Shown here piece by piece: positions 49,443 through 59,100 of a stretch of DNA of 64,000 bases (position 1 is the stretch's first letter; every line of letters starts with the position of its first letter). This stretch comes from Lichenicoccus sp965277665 (lineage in GTDB: Bacteria; Pseudomonadota; Alphaproteobacteria; Acetobacterales; Acetobacteraceae). The notes beneath the pieces were generated by a model that saw only the letters and a program-made list of their open reading frames with translations, did not search any database and was not told the origin of the DNA. The stretch covers positions 682,001-746,000 of the forward strand of contig NZ_OZ255835.1 in NCBI RefSeq assembly GCF_965277665.1, in the 5' to 3' direction. The position numbers were made by a program, and so were the translations under genes.

Positions 49443-49461
49443 ATCTCCAAAATAATGGAAA
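49436..49461. promoter_or_regulatory. inverted repeat at the arsR start, possible ArsR operator
   Basis: TTTCCAT (49436-49442) pairs with ATGGAAA (49455-49461) around 12 bases in an AT-rich patch that stands out from the GC-rich surroundings. It covers the arsR start codon and leader within the 41-base gap to the GGDEF-EAL gene. Confidence 0.45.
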
Positions 49462-49483
49462 CGTCGGCTACGTCAAGTGACGA

Positions 49484-51967
49484 CTACACCTGCTCGCGGG
49501 CCAGCGTGGGCTCGCGGGACGATGCGGGGCCGAGCTGCTGCACCATGCTCGCGACCTCGCTGGCCGGGCGTGGGCGGCTGAACAGGAAGCCCTGCAGCTC
49601 GTCGCAGCCCTCGCGCAGCAGGGCCTGGTGCTGGGCCGTGGTCTCGACCCCCTCCGCATTGATCGCGATCCCGAGTGAGCGGCCGAGCCCGATCACGGCG
49701 CGCACGATCGCCAGGCAGTCGGCCTGGTCGATCATGCCGCGCACGAAGGACTGGTCGATCTTGATCTTGTCGAACGGGAAGCGCCGCAGATAGCCGAGCG
49801 AGGAGTAGCCGGTGCCGAAATCGTCCATCGCGATCCGCACGCCCAGCGCCCGGATCCGGTGCAGGGTCGCCAGCACCGCCGCGTCATCCTGCAGCAGCAG
49901 GCTCTCGGTGATCTCCAGCTCGAGACGACGCGCCGACAGGCCGCTGGCCGCCAGCGCATCGGCGACCTCGGCCGCCAGCCCCGGCCGGAACTGCAGCGGC
50001 GAGAGATTGACCGCCACCTTGAGGGTCGCGGGCCACGCGGCGGCGTCCGCGCAGGCCCGCTGCAGGGCCCAGCGGCCGATCACCGGGATCAGGCCGACCT
50101 CCTCGGCGAGCGGGATGAACTCCACCGGGCTCACCAGGCCACGCTCGGGATGGTTCCAGCGCAGCAACGCCTCGAAGCCGGAGAGGCCGGCGCCGCTCTC
50201 CATCAGCGGCTGGTAGTAGAGCTCGAACTGCTGCGCGCTGACCGCCAGGCGAAGGTCCTGCTCCAGGCGACGGCGCGCCTGCATGCGGGTGTCCATGTCC
50301 GGCTCGAAGAAATGGAAGTTGCCGCGTCCGGCCGCCTTGGCGCGATACAGCGCGAGATCGGCGCATTTCAGCAGGGCCTGCGGGCTGCGCTGGTCGTCCT
50401 CGGACAGGCTGGGGTCGCTCGACAGCGCGATGCCGACGCTGGCGCCGATCCCGATCTGGTGCTGGTCGACCTCGAACGGCGCCGACAACCGCTCGATCAC
50501 CCGCTGTGCCAGCATCGTCACTTCCTGCGGCTGCTCCATGACCTTCGGAGCAAGGAAGGCGGGGATTTTGGCAGCGAGCAGGGCGGGCCCCCTGCTGTCC
50601 TGGCCGCGCGAGAGCTGGATGATGGCGAACTCGTCGCCACCGAGCCGGACCACCAGGTCCTCCTCGCGCACGCAGCCGCGCAGACGGGCCGCCACCAGGC
50701 GAAGCAGATCGTCACCGATGCCGTGCCCGAGCGTGTCGTTGACCAGCTTGAAGCGGTCGAGGTCCAGGCAGAGCACCGCCAGCCCGTCGTTCGGCGCCAG
50801 GCTCGCGAGAGCCTCGCGCATATGCTCCTCGAACAGCAGCCGGTTCGGCAGCCCGGTCAGCAGGTCGTGCCGCGCCATGTGGGCGAGGCGTCGCTCGGCC
50901 GCGCGCCGCTCGCTGACATCCTCGTAGGTGGCGACCCAGCCGCCGCCCGCGATCGGCTGCTGCGACACCGCCATGATGCGGCCGTCCTCGAGTTCGCAGG
51001 AGAACGTCTCCAGCAGCCCGTCGCGCGAGATGTCGATCAGCGACGCGAGCCCGGCCGCCCGCAGGACCTCGTCGGCGCTGCGGCCGAGCACGGGCGCCCC
51101 GAACATCTCGGCGAACCGGGTGTTGGCGACCCTGAGGCTGCCGTCGGCGCCGAACAGGCACAGGCCCTGGTTCATGTTGGCGAGCGCCGCCTGCATCTGC
51201 GCATGCTGGGCGGCGATCTCGCCGGCGTGGCTCTGCGCCTGCTGGTCCATCAGCGCCTGGATGCGGCGCATGCCGGACGCGATGCTGGACTGCATCACCG
51301 ACAGCGCCCGCATCAGGTCGGCGGTCTCGCCGCGGCCGGTTGCCGCGATCGGGTTGTCCAGCCGGCCGGCCGCGATGGACTGCGCGATACGGACGGCGCG
51401 GCGCACCGGCGGTGCGATCAGGCGAGTGATCAGCGCGGTGATCGTCATCGCCGCGGCCACGCTGACGATCAGCGCGCCCCAGGTCTGGCGGCGCTGCAGG
51501 GCCACCATCCGGCCGACAGTGCGCCGATACGTGAAGCCGTCGCCGGCGAACGTCTCGACCAGACGGTCGAAGGCCTGCTGCGTCATGACGACGCCCGCCG
51601 GATCGGCGGCGATGCCCGGCAGCAGGGCGGCGACATTGCGGCGCAGCGCTTCGGCCTGCTCGCGGCCCGACGGGGACATCGCGCGCGCGCGCACCACGTC
51701 GAGATCGTCGAGGATCTCCTGCGCGACCGCGGCAGCCGGCCGCGAGGCTGTGCTGCCGGGGGGGCTGCCGGGGGCGCTGCCCCGTGCCATCTGCCCGAAA
51801 TCCATCTGCGCCTCGCGCAGATAGCTCACCGACATGAAGGCGTTGTCGTAGATGTCGAAGGCGAGGAACCCCAGCCGGCGCTCGGCGCGCTCGGCAAACA
51901 CGCCGAGGAGCGCCGTCAGCAGGGTCAGCGCCAGGCAACCCGAGAGGATCTTGCCGCGGATCGGCAT
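49484..51967 (-). CDS. membrane GGDEF-EAL protein with periplasmic sensor, HAMP and PAS
   Basis: The product has 827 residues. An N-terminal membrane helix (about 5-26), a periplasmic helical region of about 140 residues, and a second helix (about 163-185) are followed by HAMP, then a PAS domain (about 255-360; MNQGLCLFGADGSLRVANTR). A GGDEF domain follows with intact RLGGDEF (about 442-446), and an EAL domain with FEALLRWNHP (about 599), ITESLLLQ, DDFGTGYSSL and the Lys/Glu positions (KIDQSFV, NAEGVET). Both c-di-GMP synthesis and hydrolysis motifs look intact. Its ATG directly abuts the cupredoxin stop with no spacer, making it the last gene of a four-gene operon. Confidence 0.92.
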   Translation of the reverse strand: MPIRGKILSGCLALTLLTALLGVFAERAERRLGFLAFDIYDNAFMSVSYLREAQMDFGQMARGSAPGSPPGSTASRPAAAVAQEILDDLDVVRARAMSPSGREQAEALRRNVAALLPGIAADPAGVVMTQQAFDRLVETFAGDGFTYRRTVGRMVALQRRQTWGALIVSVAAAMTITALITRLIAPPVRRAVRIAQSIAAGRLDNPIAATGRGETADLMRALSVMQSSIASGMRRIQALMDQQAQSHAGEIAAQHAQMQAALANMNQGLCLFGADGSLRVANTRFAEMFGAPVLGRSADEVLRAAGLASLIDISRDGLLETFSCELEDGRIMAVSQQPIAGGGWVATYEDVSERRAAERRLAHMARHDLLTGLPNRLLFEEHMREALASLAPNDGLAVLCLDLDRFKLVNDTLGHGIGDDLLRLVAARLRGCVREEDLVVRLGGDEFAIIQLSRGQDSRGPALLAAKIPAFLAPKVMEQPQEVTMLAQRVIERLSAPFEVDQHQIGIGASVGIALSSDPSLSEDDQRSPQALLKCADLALYRAKAAGRGNFHFFEPDMDTRMQARRRLEQDLRLAVSAQQFELYYQPLMESGAGLSGFEALLRWNHPERGLVSPVEFIPLAEEVGLIPVIGRWALQRACADAAAWPATLKVAVNLSPLQFRPGLAAEVADALAASGLSARRLELEITESLLLQDDAAVLATLHRIRALGVRIAMDDFGTGYSSLGYLRRFPFDKIKIDQSFVRGMIDQADCLAIVRAVIGLGRSLGIAINAEGVETTAQHQALLREGCDELQGFLFSRPRPASEVASMVQQLGPASSREPTLAREQV

Positions 51968-52360
51968 CTATTTCACAACGACCTGCAGGTGCATCTTCGG
52001 ATGGATGTGGCACTGCACGTCGTAGCTGCCGGCCTTCGGGAACGTCACCCTGATCGCGTGTCCGGGTTCCTGCTCGTCGGACTCGTACGACATCCAAGGC
52101 GACTGCACGAAGACCTGGTGGGTGAAGTCGTCGTCATTGTCGAACCGGATCGAACCGCCCGGCCTGATCTGCACCAGGTGGGTGGAAAAGGCGCGATCGT
52201 GCTGCGAGACCACCACCTCCTTCGGCAAACCGGGCGGCGCCGGAGCCTGGCTTGGGGCGGGGGCCTCGGCCGCCCGGCCAGGCTGTCCGGCGGCGGCGGC
52301 GGCGAGCAGCAGCAGCGAAGCCCAATGCCGCCGCGATCGTTCATCGCGTAACAATGTCAC
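51968..52360 (-). CDS. periplasmic cupredoxin-like copper protein
   Basis: The protein is about 130 residues with a signal peptide ending near GRAAEAPA and a short Pro-rich linker. The mature domain of about 95 residues has type 1 copper ligands in the plastocyanin order: His in DFTHQVFV, then Cys, His and Met in YDVQCHIHPKMHLQV. Proteins of this type are often annotated as methylamine utilization proteins on weak grounds. GTG 52360 overlaps the haemoglobin gene; TTG 52354 has a better-spaced GGAG and may be the true start. It is likely an electron donor or acceptor in the periplasm, possibly for the haemoglobin encoded just upstream. Confidence 0.8.
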   Translation of the reverse strand: MTLLRDERSRRHWASLLLLAAAAAGQPGRAAEAPAPSQAPAPPGLPKEVVVSQHDRAFSTHLVQIRPGGSIRFDNDDDFTHQVFVQSPWMSYESDEQEPGHAIRVTFPKAGSYDVQCHIHPKMHLQVVVK

Positions 52361-52766
52361 GCTCCATCGGCGCCAGGCGCGCCAGCAGCCGGTTCTGCAG
52401 GCGGAACGGCACGCCGGCCTCGTCCATGCCGTCCTGCAGATCCTCGACCGCGGCATTGAAGCGCGCCTGGTCGATATGCAGGCCGCGATGCGAGGCGGCC
52501 ATGGAACGGCCCTTGTAGAGACACGGCCCGTCGGTGACGTGGCAGATGAAGGTCTCGAACCGGGGCTGCAGCCAGACCTGGTTGACATTGTCGAAATCGT
52601 CGTGAAGCCGCGGGTCGGTGTAGTAGCGCCTGAGTGCCGCGCCGACGATGCGGTGTACCCCGGCTGCGGCGCCGAGCTGCTCGTACAGCGAGTTCGCACA
52701 CAGAGCCGGCCCGGTGGTGCAGCCCAGCCAGGCTGCCAGCAGCAGGATGCGCATGGATTTCTGCAT
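52341..52766 (-). CDS. exported group 1 truncated haemoglobin
   Basis: A 141-residue protein. An apparent signal peptide (MRILLLAAWLGCTTGPALCA, cleavage near residue 24) precedes a truncated-globin fold: LYEQLGAAAGVHRIVGAALR, a CD/E region FDNVNQVWLQPRFETFICHV, then TDGPCLYKGRSM and the proximal His in ASHRGLHID (His93). Two Cys (Cys75, Cys82) might form a disulfide in the periplasm. Exported truncated haemoglobins are unusual. It could bind O2 or NO and feed a signal to the GGDEF-EAL protein encoded in the same operon (inference). Confidence 0.82.
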   Translation of the reverse strand: MQKSMRILLLAAWLGCTTGPALCANSLYEQLGAAAGVHRIVGAALRRYYTDPRLHDDFDNVNQVWLQPRFETFICHVTDGPCLYKGRSMAASHRGLHIDQARFNAAVEDLQDGMDEAGVPFRLQNRLLARLAPMERDIVTR

Positions 52767-53653
52767 CAGAAACCGGCCTGCAGGGAGAGGTAGTAGCCCG
52801 TCTGGTCGCCCTGCCGGGCGATGCGGCCGAGATCCAGCCAGGCGAGGGTCGCGGCGAGATGCTTGTTCAGGAAGAACGCGGCGAAGATGTCGTATGCATC
52901 GCCCTCCGCCGCGAAGCGCAAATTGTCCGGCTTGCTGCGGAACTCGGCGCCGACCGCCAGCCGGCGGGTCAGCAGCAGCGCCGCCGAGCCTTCGAACTCG
53001 GCGCTGTAGGCATTGTCGCGGTCGCCGCCGAAGCCGAGCAGGCCGAACTGGTTGGCCCTGGTCGCGCGCACGGTCGCATCCACCAGCAGGCTTTCCGCCA
53101 GGAACAGCTTGGTGGCGGCCAGGTAGAAATCGACGCCGTCCGGGCTGGAAGCGCCCACGTCCTGCAGCACCGCGTGCTCGTCCGCCGCCTTGAACTCGGT
53201 GCCGGCCGAGATCTCCGGCAGCCAGCTATCCTGGTCATAGACCGCATCGCCGACCAGCCGCAGCTTGGCGCCCACGACATCGAGGTTGAACTGGTAGCCG
53301 CGGCCCAGGCCGAGCCGGCCGCCGGCCGCCGCGGTGTCGAACCAGTCATGGCTGTAGGACAGCTCGACCCGGTCATAGAGCCCGATGCTGGCGCCGACCG
53401 AGGACAGGCCGAAATCCGACAGCCCGACGAAGCTGCCATGCGCCGTGGCGCCGATGGCGTCCCGGGTGCCGTAGCCGGTGATCAGCGCCCAGGGCACCAG
53501 GCCGCCGCCGCCGGCGCCCTCGATTTCGGTCACGCCGGAGGTGGCGAGCAGCCGTCCGCTATCCTGGGCGAGGGCAGGCCTGCCGAGTGCCGCCAGCGCG
53601 ATGGCGCACACCACGATCATGCCCGGCCGAGACCCGGCATGCCAAAACCTCAT
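52766..53653 (-). CDS. DUF3034 family outer-membrane-like protein
   Basis: A 295-residue protein with a signal peptide (cleavage near ALAQ at about residue 30). The mature part has alternating short beta strands and aromatic termini and ends in ...YYLSLQAGF, with a C-terminal Phe as in outer-membrane barrels. Family markers: GRLLATSGVTEIEGAGGGGL, PWALITGYGTRD, DRVELSYSHDWFDT, GVDFYLAATKLF. The function of DUF3034 is unknown. ATG 53653 is chosen; ATG 53674 is possible. The TGA overlaps the haemoglobin ATG (TGATG), so it heads the four-gene operon. Confidence 0.8.
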   Translation of the reverse strand: MRFWHAGSRPGMIVVCAIALAALGRPALAQDSGRLLATSGVTEIEGAGGGGLVPWALITGYGTRDAIGATAHGSFVGLSDFGLSSVGASIGLYDRVELSYSHDWFDTAAAGGRLGLGRGYQFNLDVVGAKLRLVGDAVYDQDSWLPEISAGTEFKAADEHAVLQDVGASSPDGVDFYLAATKLFLAESLLVDATVRATRANQFGLLGFGGDRDNAYSAEFEGSAALLLTRRLAVGAEFRSKPDNLRFAAEGDAYDIFAAFFLNKHLAATLAWLDLGRIARQGDQTGYYLSLQAGF

Positions 53654-53736
53654 CGTCGCACCCGCGCAAAACACAACCGTGACGCGTGGTGTAGCGATAG
53701 AAGATCGTTACACTCAAGAACTAACTAGCGCATCCG

Positions 53737-55854
53737 CTAGACGTCCAGCAGTTCGACCCCGCGTGCGTGCTCCTGGATGAACTGGAAGCGCAGCTCGGGG
53801 CGCCGGCCCATCAGGCTCTCGACCATGGTGCTGGTCGCGGCGCGATCCTCGGGCGCTGCCACCACCTTGAGCAGGGTGCGCCGCGCCGGGTCCATCGTGG
53901 TCGCCTTGAGGTCGGCGACCGGCATCTCGCCGAGGCCCTTGAAGCGGCTGACTTCCACCTTGGCGTTCGGCTTGAAGCCAGATTTCAGCTTGCGCTCGCG
54001 GTCGCGGTCATCCATCGCGTAGATCGTCCTGGCCCCCTGGGTGAGCCGGTACAGCGGCGGCTGCGCCAGGTACAGATGCCCGCCGCGTATCAGCGCCGGC
54101 AGCTCGCGGTAGAAGAAGGTCATCAGCAGCGAGGCGATGTGCGCGCCGTCGACATCGGCGTCCGTCATGATGATGACGCGGCCGTAGCGCAGCCGGGCCA
54201 TATCGGCCTTTTCGCCGACGCCGCAGCCGAGCGCCTCAACCAGGTCGCGCAGCTCCTGGTTCTGGCGCAGCTTCTCGATCGAGGCGCTGGCGACGTTGAG
54301 GATCTTGCCCTTCAGCGGCAGCACCGCCTGGGTCTCCCGGTTGCGTGCCTGCCGCGCCGAGCCGCCGGCGCTGTCGCCCTCGACCAGGAAGATCTCGGTC
54401 TCGGCGGCATTTCCACGGGTGCAGTCGGTGAGCTTGCCGGGCAGCGGTTGCCGACGCGTGGGCGACTTGCGCGGCGTCTCCTTCAACTCGCGCCGGCGCA
54501 GCCGCTCCTCGGCGCGCTCGATGATGCAGGCGAGCAGGGTGTCGGCCTGCGCCGGGTGCCCCGACAGCCAGTGGTCGAAGCGGTCGCGCAGCGCGGTCTC
54601 GACCAGCCGGGTCGCCTCGGTGTTGGTCAGGCGCTCCTTCGTCTGGCCCTGGAAGTGCGGCTCGCGGATGAACACCGACAGCTTGGCCGCGACCGCGCCG
54701 AGCAGGTCCTCGGCGGTGACCTGCAGCGCGCGCTTGTTGTGCCGGTGCTCGCCCCAGGCGCGCAGGCCGCGCAGCAGCGCGTTGCGGAAGCCGGTCTCGT
54801 GGGTGCCCCCCTGCGGCGTCGGGATGGTGTTGCAGAACGAGGCGAGCGGCACCTCGCCGCTCTCCAGCCAGGCGATCGCCCATTCCAGCCGGCCGGTGGA
54901 CTTGCCGTCGGCAGCGGCGGGCAGCGCGGCCTCGCCGGACCACAGCTCGGCCAGCAGGCGCTGCGGCTCGCCGAGCTCGTCGCGCAGGCTGTCGGCCAGG
55001 CCACCCGGGAAATGCAGCAGCGCCGCCTCCGGCACGTCGCCGCTGCCGCCCTTCAGGCCCCCGGCTTGGAGGAGCGAGGCGTCGCAACGCCATTGCAGGG
55101 TGACGCCGCGGAACAGGAACGCCTTGGAGCGGCATAGCCGGTACAGCAGCTTCGGGTTGAACCGCAGCGGTCCGAAGATCTCCGGGTCCGGCAGGAAGCG
55201 GACCTGGGTGCCGCGCCGGTTCTGCGTGGCGCCGAGCTTTTCCAGCCGCCCGAGTGGCCGGCCGCGCTCGTAGGCCTGCCGCCACACCGCGCGGTCACGC
55301 GCCACCTCGACCTCGAGCGACGCGGACAGCGCATTGACCACAGAGGAGCCGACTCCGTGCAGTCCGCCCGAGGTCTCGTAGGCGCGGCCGGAGAACTTGC
55401 CGCCCGAATGCAGCGTGGTGAAGATCACCTCCAGCGCCGACAGCTCCTTGAACTTGGGATGCCGGTCGACCGGGATCCCCCGCCCGTTATCGCGCACCGT
55501 GACCCGGCCATCGGCTTCAAGCGTGAACTCGATCAGGCTGGCATGGCCCGCCACCGCCTCGTCCATCGCATTGTCGAGGATCTCGGCGGCCAGGTGGTGC
55601 AGGGCGGTCTCGTCGGTGCCGCCGATATACATGCCGGGCCGTCGCCGCACCGGCTCCAGCCCCTCCAGCACCTCGATGTCGCGCGCGTCGTAGCCGCCTG
55701 CGCCGCCGGCCGACGCCGCAGGCTGGCTGGCCGCCGGACTGGCCGCCGATCGCCGGGGCGCCTCCGGAGTCTTGGGCGAGGGCGTCTTGGGCGAGGGAGC
55801 CTGGCGCGAGGGAGCCTGGCGCGAGGGAGCCTGGCGCGAGAAGAGGTCGTTCAT
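53737..55854 (-). CDS. parE: DNA topoisomerase IV subunit B
   Basis: The ATPase subunit that, with ParC, decatenates chromosomes. The product has 705 residues. GHKL motifs EILDNAMDEAV, DNGRGIPVD and GGLHGVGSSVVNALS. The TOPRIM domain has LVEGDSAGGSARQARNRETQAVLPLKGKI (partly), the acidic triad with TDADVDGAHI, and the C-terminal segment FKGLGEMPVADLK. TOPRIM spacing fits ParE rather than GyrB (no long insertion). The first 55 residues are a non-conserved linker with a 15-bp tandem repeat encoding SRQAP and SPKTP units. ATG 55854 is given; ATG 55875 (MAKQEHSM) is an alternative. Confidence 0.93.
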   Translation of the reverse strand: MNDLFSRQAPSRQAPSRQAPSPKTPSPKTPEAPRRSAASPAASQPAASAGGAGGYDARDIEVLEGLEPVRRRPGMYIGGTDETALHHLAAEILDNAMDEAVAGHASLIEFTLEADGRVTVRDNGRGIPVDRHPKFKELSALEVIFTTLHSGGKFSGRAYETSGGLHGVGSSVVNALSASLEVEVARDRAVWRQAYERGRPLGRLEKLGATQNRRGTQVRFLPDPEIFGPLRFNPKLLYRLCRSKAFLFRGVTLQWRCDASLLQAGGLKGGSGDVPEAALLHFPGGLADSLRDELGEPQRLLAELWSGEAALPAAADGKSTGRLEWAIAWLESGEVPLASFCNTIPTPQGGTHETGFRNALLRGLRAWGEHRHNKRALQVTAEDLLGAVAAKLSVFIREPHFQGQTKERLTNTEATRLVETALRDRFDHWLSGHPAQADTLLACIIERAEERLRRRELKETPRKSPTRRQPLPGKLTDCTRGNAAETEIFLVEGDSAGGSARQARNRETQAVLPLKGKILNVASASIEKLRQNQELRDLVEALGCGVGEKADMARLRYGRVIIMTDADVDGAHIASLLMTFFYRELPALIRGGHLYLAQPPLYRLTQGARTIYAMDDRDRERKLKSGFKPNAKVEVSRFKGLGEMPVADLKATTMDPARRTLLKVVAAPEDRAATSTMVESLMGRRPELRFQFIQEHARGVELLDV
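55771..55845 (-). repeat. 15-bp tandem array in the 5' end of parE, five units
   Basis: Units start at 55771, 55786, 55801, 55816 and 55831 (CTGGCGCGAGGGAGC-type, two CTTGGGCGAGGG variants). They encode pentapeptides SRQAP x3 and SPKTP x2 in frame. Confidence 0.9.
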
Positions 55855-55900
55855 GCTGTGTTCTTGCTTCGCCATCACCGGGATCGTCAAGCGCCTCCTG

Positions 55901-55975
55901 CTCCAAGGCCCCTGGCTCCAAGGCCCCTGGCTCCAAGGCCCCTGGCTCCAAGGCCCCGGACTCCAAGGCCCCGGA
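55901..55975. repeat. 15-bp tandem array upstream of parE, five units
   Basis: CTCCAAGGCCCCTGG is repeated at 55901, 55916 and 55931, then CTCCAAGGCCCCGGA at 55946 and 55961, without interruption. It lies in the parE-RND divergent intergenic region (55855-56127), where it could affect promoters or strand slippage. The rest of that 273-base region has no gene I can support. Confidence 0.9.
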
Positions 55976-56127
55976 TCGGCCCGTCCTGTCAATGCGGGCG
56001 TGACAAGGCCGTCAAGCAGGCCAACCCGTATCGTTTTGAAACATATCCGGTCTCTGGGATCGGCGCGCCGCCCGAACCACTTTGTCGGACAAGCGCTACA
56101 GCTTCCGCCCGTCGGAGAGATTGCCCC

Positions 56128-59100
56128 GTGTACCTGGTCAAGTTCGCCCTGAAGTTCCGGGTGACCTTCTATGTGATGTCGATCCTGATCCTGCTGGCCG
56201 GCGGCGGTGCCGCCGTGCTGATGCCGAAGGACGTGCTGCCCAGCGTCAACATCCCGGTGGTCAGTATCATCTGGACCTATACCGGGCTCGACACGCCCGA
56301 CATGCAGAACCAGGTCACCAGCTACTCCGAGCTGGCGCTGAGCAACAACGTCACCGGCATCCAGGACATGGAGAGCACGACCCTGCAGGGCACCACCCTG
56401 ACCAAGGTCTATTTCCAGCCCGGCACCGATATCAGCCTGGCACTCACCCAGGTCACCGCGGCGATGAACTCGATACGCGGCCAGCTGCCGAACGGCATCC
56501 AGCCGCCGATCATCCTGCAATTCTCCGCCTCCTCGGTGCCGGTGATCCAGATCGCGGCGACCTCGGACGTCGAGAGCCAGGCGCAGGTGTACAACTACAT
56601 GCGCTTCAGGCTGCGCTCGACGCTGCAGACCACGCCGGGCTCGACGCTGCCGCCGCCCTATGGCGGCGTGCCGCAGCAGGTGCAGATCGACATCGACCCG
56701 CATGCGCTGGCCGCCCGCGGCATGACGCCGATGCAGGTGGTGACCGCGATCAACGCGCAGAGCCTGACGCTGCCGTCGGGCCTCGCCAAGTTCGGCCAGA
56801 CCCAGTTCATCGTGCGCATGAACACGCTGCCGAACGTGCTCGACCGGCTCAACAACATGCCGCTCAAGCTGGTCAACGGCACGCCGATCTTGTTGCGTGA
56901 CGTCGGCTACGCCCGCGCCGGGGGCCCGCCGCAGCAGAACATGGTGCATGTGAACGGCGCGCTCGGCCTGCTGCTGCCGGTGCTCAAGAACGGCACCAGC
57001 TCGACGCTCAACGTGGTGAACGCGGTCAAATCGATGATGCCGGGCATCCTCGCCTCGGCGCCCAAGGACATCCATATCGTCTCGCTGTTCGACCAGTCGG
57101 TGTTCGTCTCGGACGCGATCAGCGAAGTGGTGCAGGAGGGCTGCATCGCCGCCGGCCTGACCGGCCTGATGATCCTGCTGTTCCTCGGCTCCTGGCGCGC
57201 CACCCTGGTGGTGCTGGTATCGATCCCGCTGGCGATCCTGACCTCGCTCGCGGTCTGCGCCGCCATCGGCGAGACCATGAACGTGATGACCCTGGGCGGC
57301 CTGGCGCTGGCCGTCGGCATCCTGGTCGACGATGCGACGGTGGCGATCGAGAACACCTACCGGGTGCTGGAAAGCGGCAAGCCGTTCCGCGAGAGCGTGG
57401 TCGAGGGCGGTGCCAGCATCGCCAAGCCGACGCTGATCTCGACGCTGTCGATCTGCTCGGCGTTCGTTTCGGTGCTGTTCCTGGTGGGCGCTCCGAAATA
57501 CATCTTCACCCCGCAGGCGCTGGCCGTGGTGTTCGCCATGCTGGCCTCGTACCTGTTGTCGCGCACCCTGGTGCCGATCCTGATCGACGTGCTGGTCGCG
57601 CCTGAGCATGGCCGGAAGGAAAAGGCGAAGGAGGACGCCAAGGGGGGAGGCGAGGGTGGCAAGCAGCCCGGCCTGTTCGGCCGCATCCATGCCGGCTTCG
57701 AGCGGCGCTTCGACCGTTTCCACAAGGGCTATGCATCGCTGCTCGAAATCGCGCTGCGCCGCCGCCTGGCGACCGCACTGGTGGCCGGCCTGGTGCTGCT
57801 GCTCGGTGGCTGCCTGTTCCCGTTCATCGGCCAGGACTACTTCCCGCAGATCAATTCGGGACAGCTCGCGCTGCACGTCCGCGCGCGGCCCGGCCTGCGC
57901 ATCGAGGACACCGCCAAGCTGTTTGCCGGAACCGAGCAGACCATCCGCGACGTGGCCGGCCAAAACAACGTCGCGGTCGTGGTCGACAATATCGGCCTGC
58001 CGTCGCTGAACTATAACCTCGCCTTCGACGACGGCACCTTCGTCGCCTACTACGATGGCCAGATCCTGGCGACGCTCAAGAACGGCGTCTCGGCGACCGC
58101 GGTGACACGCAAGTTGCGGCAGGAACTGCGTCACCGATTCCCGGATGCGCTGTTCTATTTCCAGCCGGCCGACATGATCACCCAGATCCTGGATTTCGGC
58201 GTGCCGTCGCAGATCGACGTGCAGGTGCATGGCCGGCACGACGTGGCCGACCTCGCCGCGGCCAAGCGCATCGCGCGTCGCCTCGCATCGTTGCCCGGGC
58301 TGGTCGACGTGCATATCCAGCAGATCACCGACGCGCCGGAGTTTTTCGCCGACATCAACCGCCAGCGCGCCTCCGAACTCGGCCTGACCGAGCAGGACGT
58401 CGCCAACCAGGTCAACATCACCCTGTCCGGCTCGTTCCAGGTGGCGCCGAACTTCTGGACCGATCCGAAGACCGGCATCCCCTGGCAGCTCTGGGTGCAG
58501 GCGCCGGAATACCGGCAGTCCTCGCTGGATGCGGTGGAGGCGCTGCCGATCCTGGGCTCCTCGAGCAACAACACGCAGACCGCGCAGCCGGTCAGCCTGA
58601 TGACCAACGTCGCCAGCTTCCATCGCCAGACCGAGCAGTCGGTGCTGAGCCATGTCAATACCGAGCCCAGCTACGACGTCTATGCGGCGGTGCAGGACCG
58701 CGACCTCGGCAGTGCTGCGGCGGCGATCCGGCGCGTGGTGGCCGACGAGGAGACCCACCTGAAGCCGCCGGACCGCATCCTGATCCGTGGGCAGATCCAG
58801 AGCATGGACAGCGCCTTCTCGCACATCGAGGTCGGGCTGCTGGTCGCGGTGATCGCGGTCTATCTGCTGATGGTGCTGAACTACCAGGACTGGGGCGACC
58901 CGTTCGTGGTGCTGTGCGCGCTGCCGCTGGTGTTCTGCGGCATCATCCTGAGCCTGTTCATCACCCATACGACCCTCTCGATCGCCTCGATGATGGGGGC
59001 CATCATGAGCGTCGGCGTCGCGTCCGCGAACTCGATCCTGCTGGTGACGTTCGCACGGGAACACCGCATCGAGACCGGCTGTTCGGCGGCCGAGGCGGCC

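Noticed and set aside
52766..53653. Methylamine utilisation locus suggested by the cupredoxin neighbour's usual database label.
   Set aside because: No methylamine dehydrogenase or mau genes are present. The label rests only on the cupredoxin fold.
55771..55975. CRISPR-like arrays near parE.
   Set aside because: The repeats are directly adjacent 15-bp units without spacers, and one array is coding. There are no cas genes.
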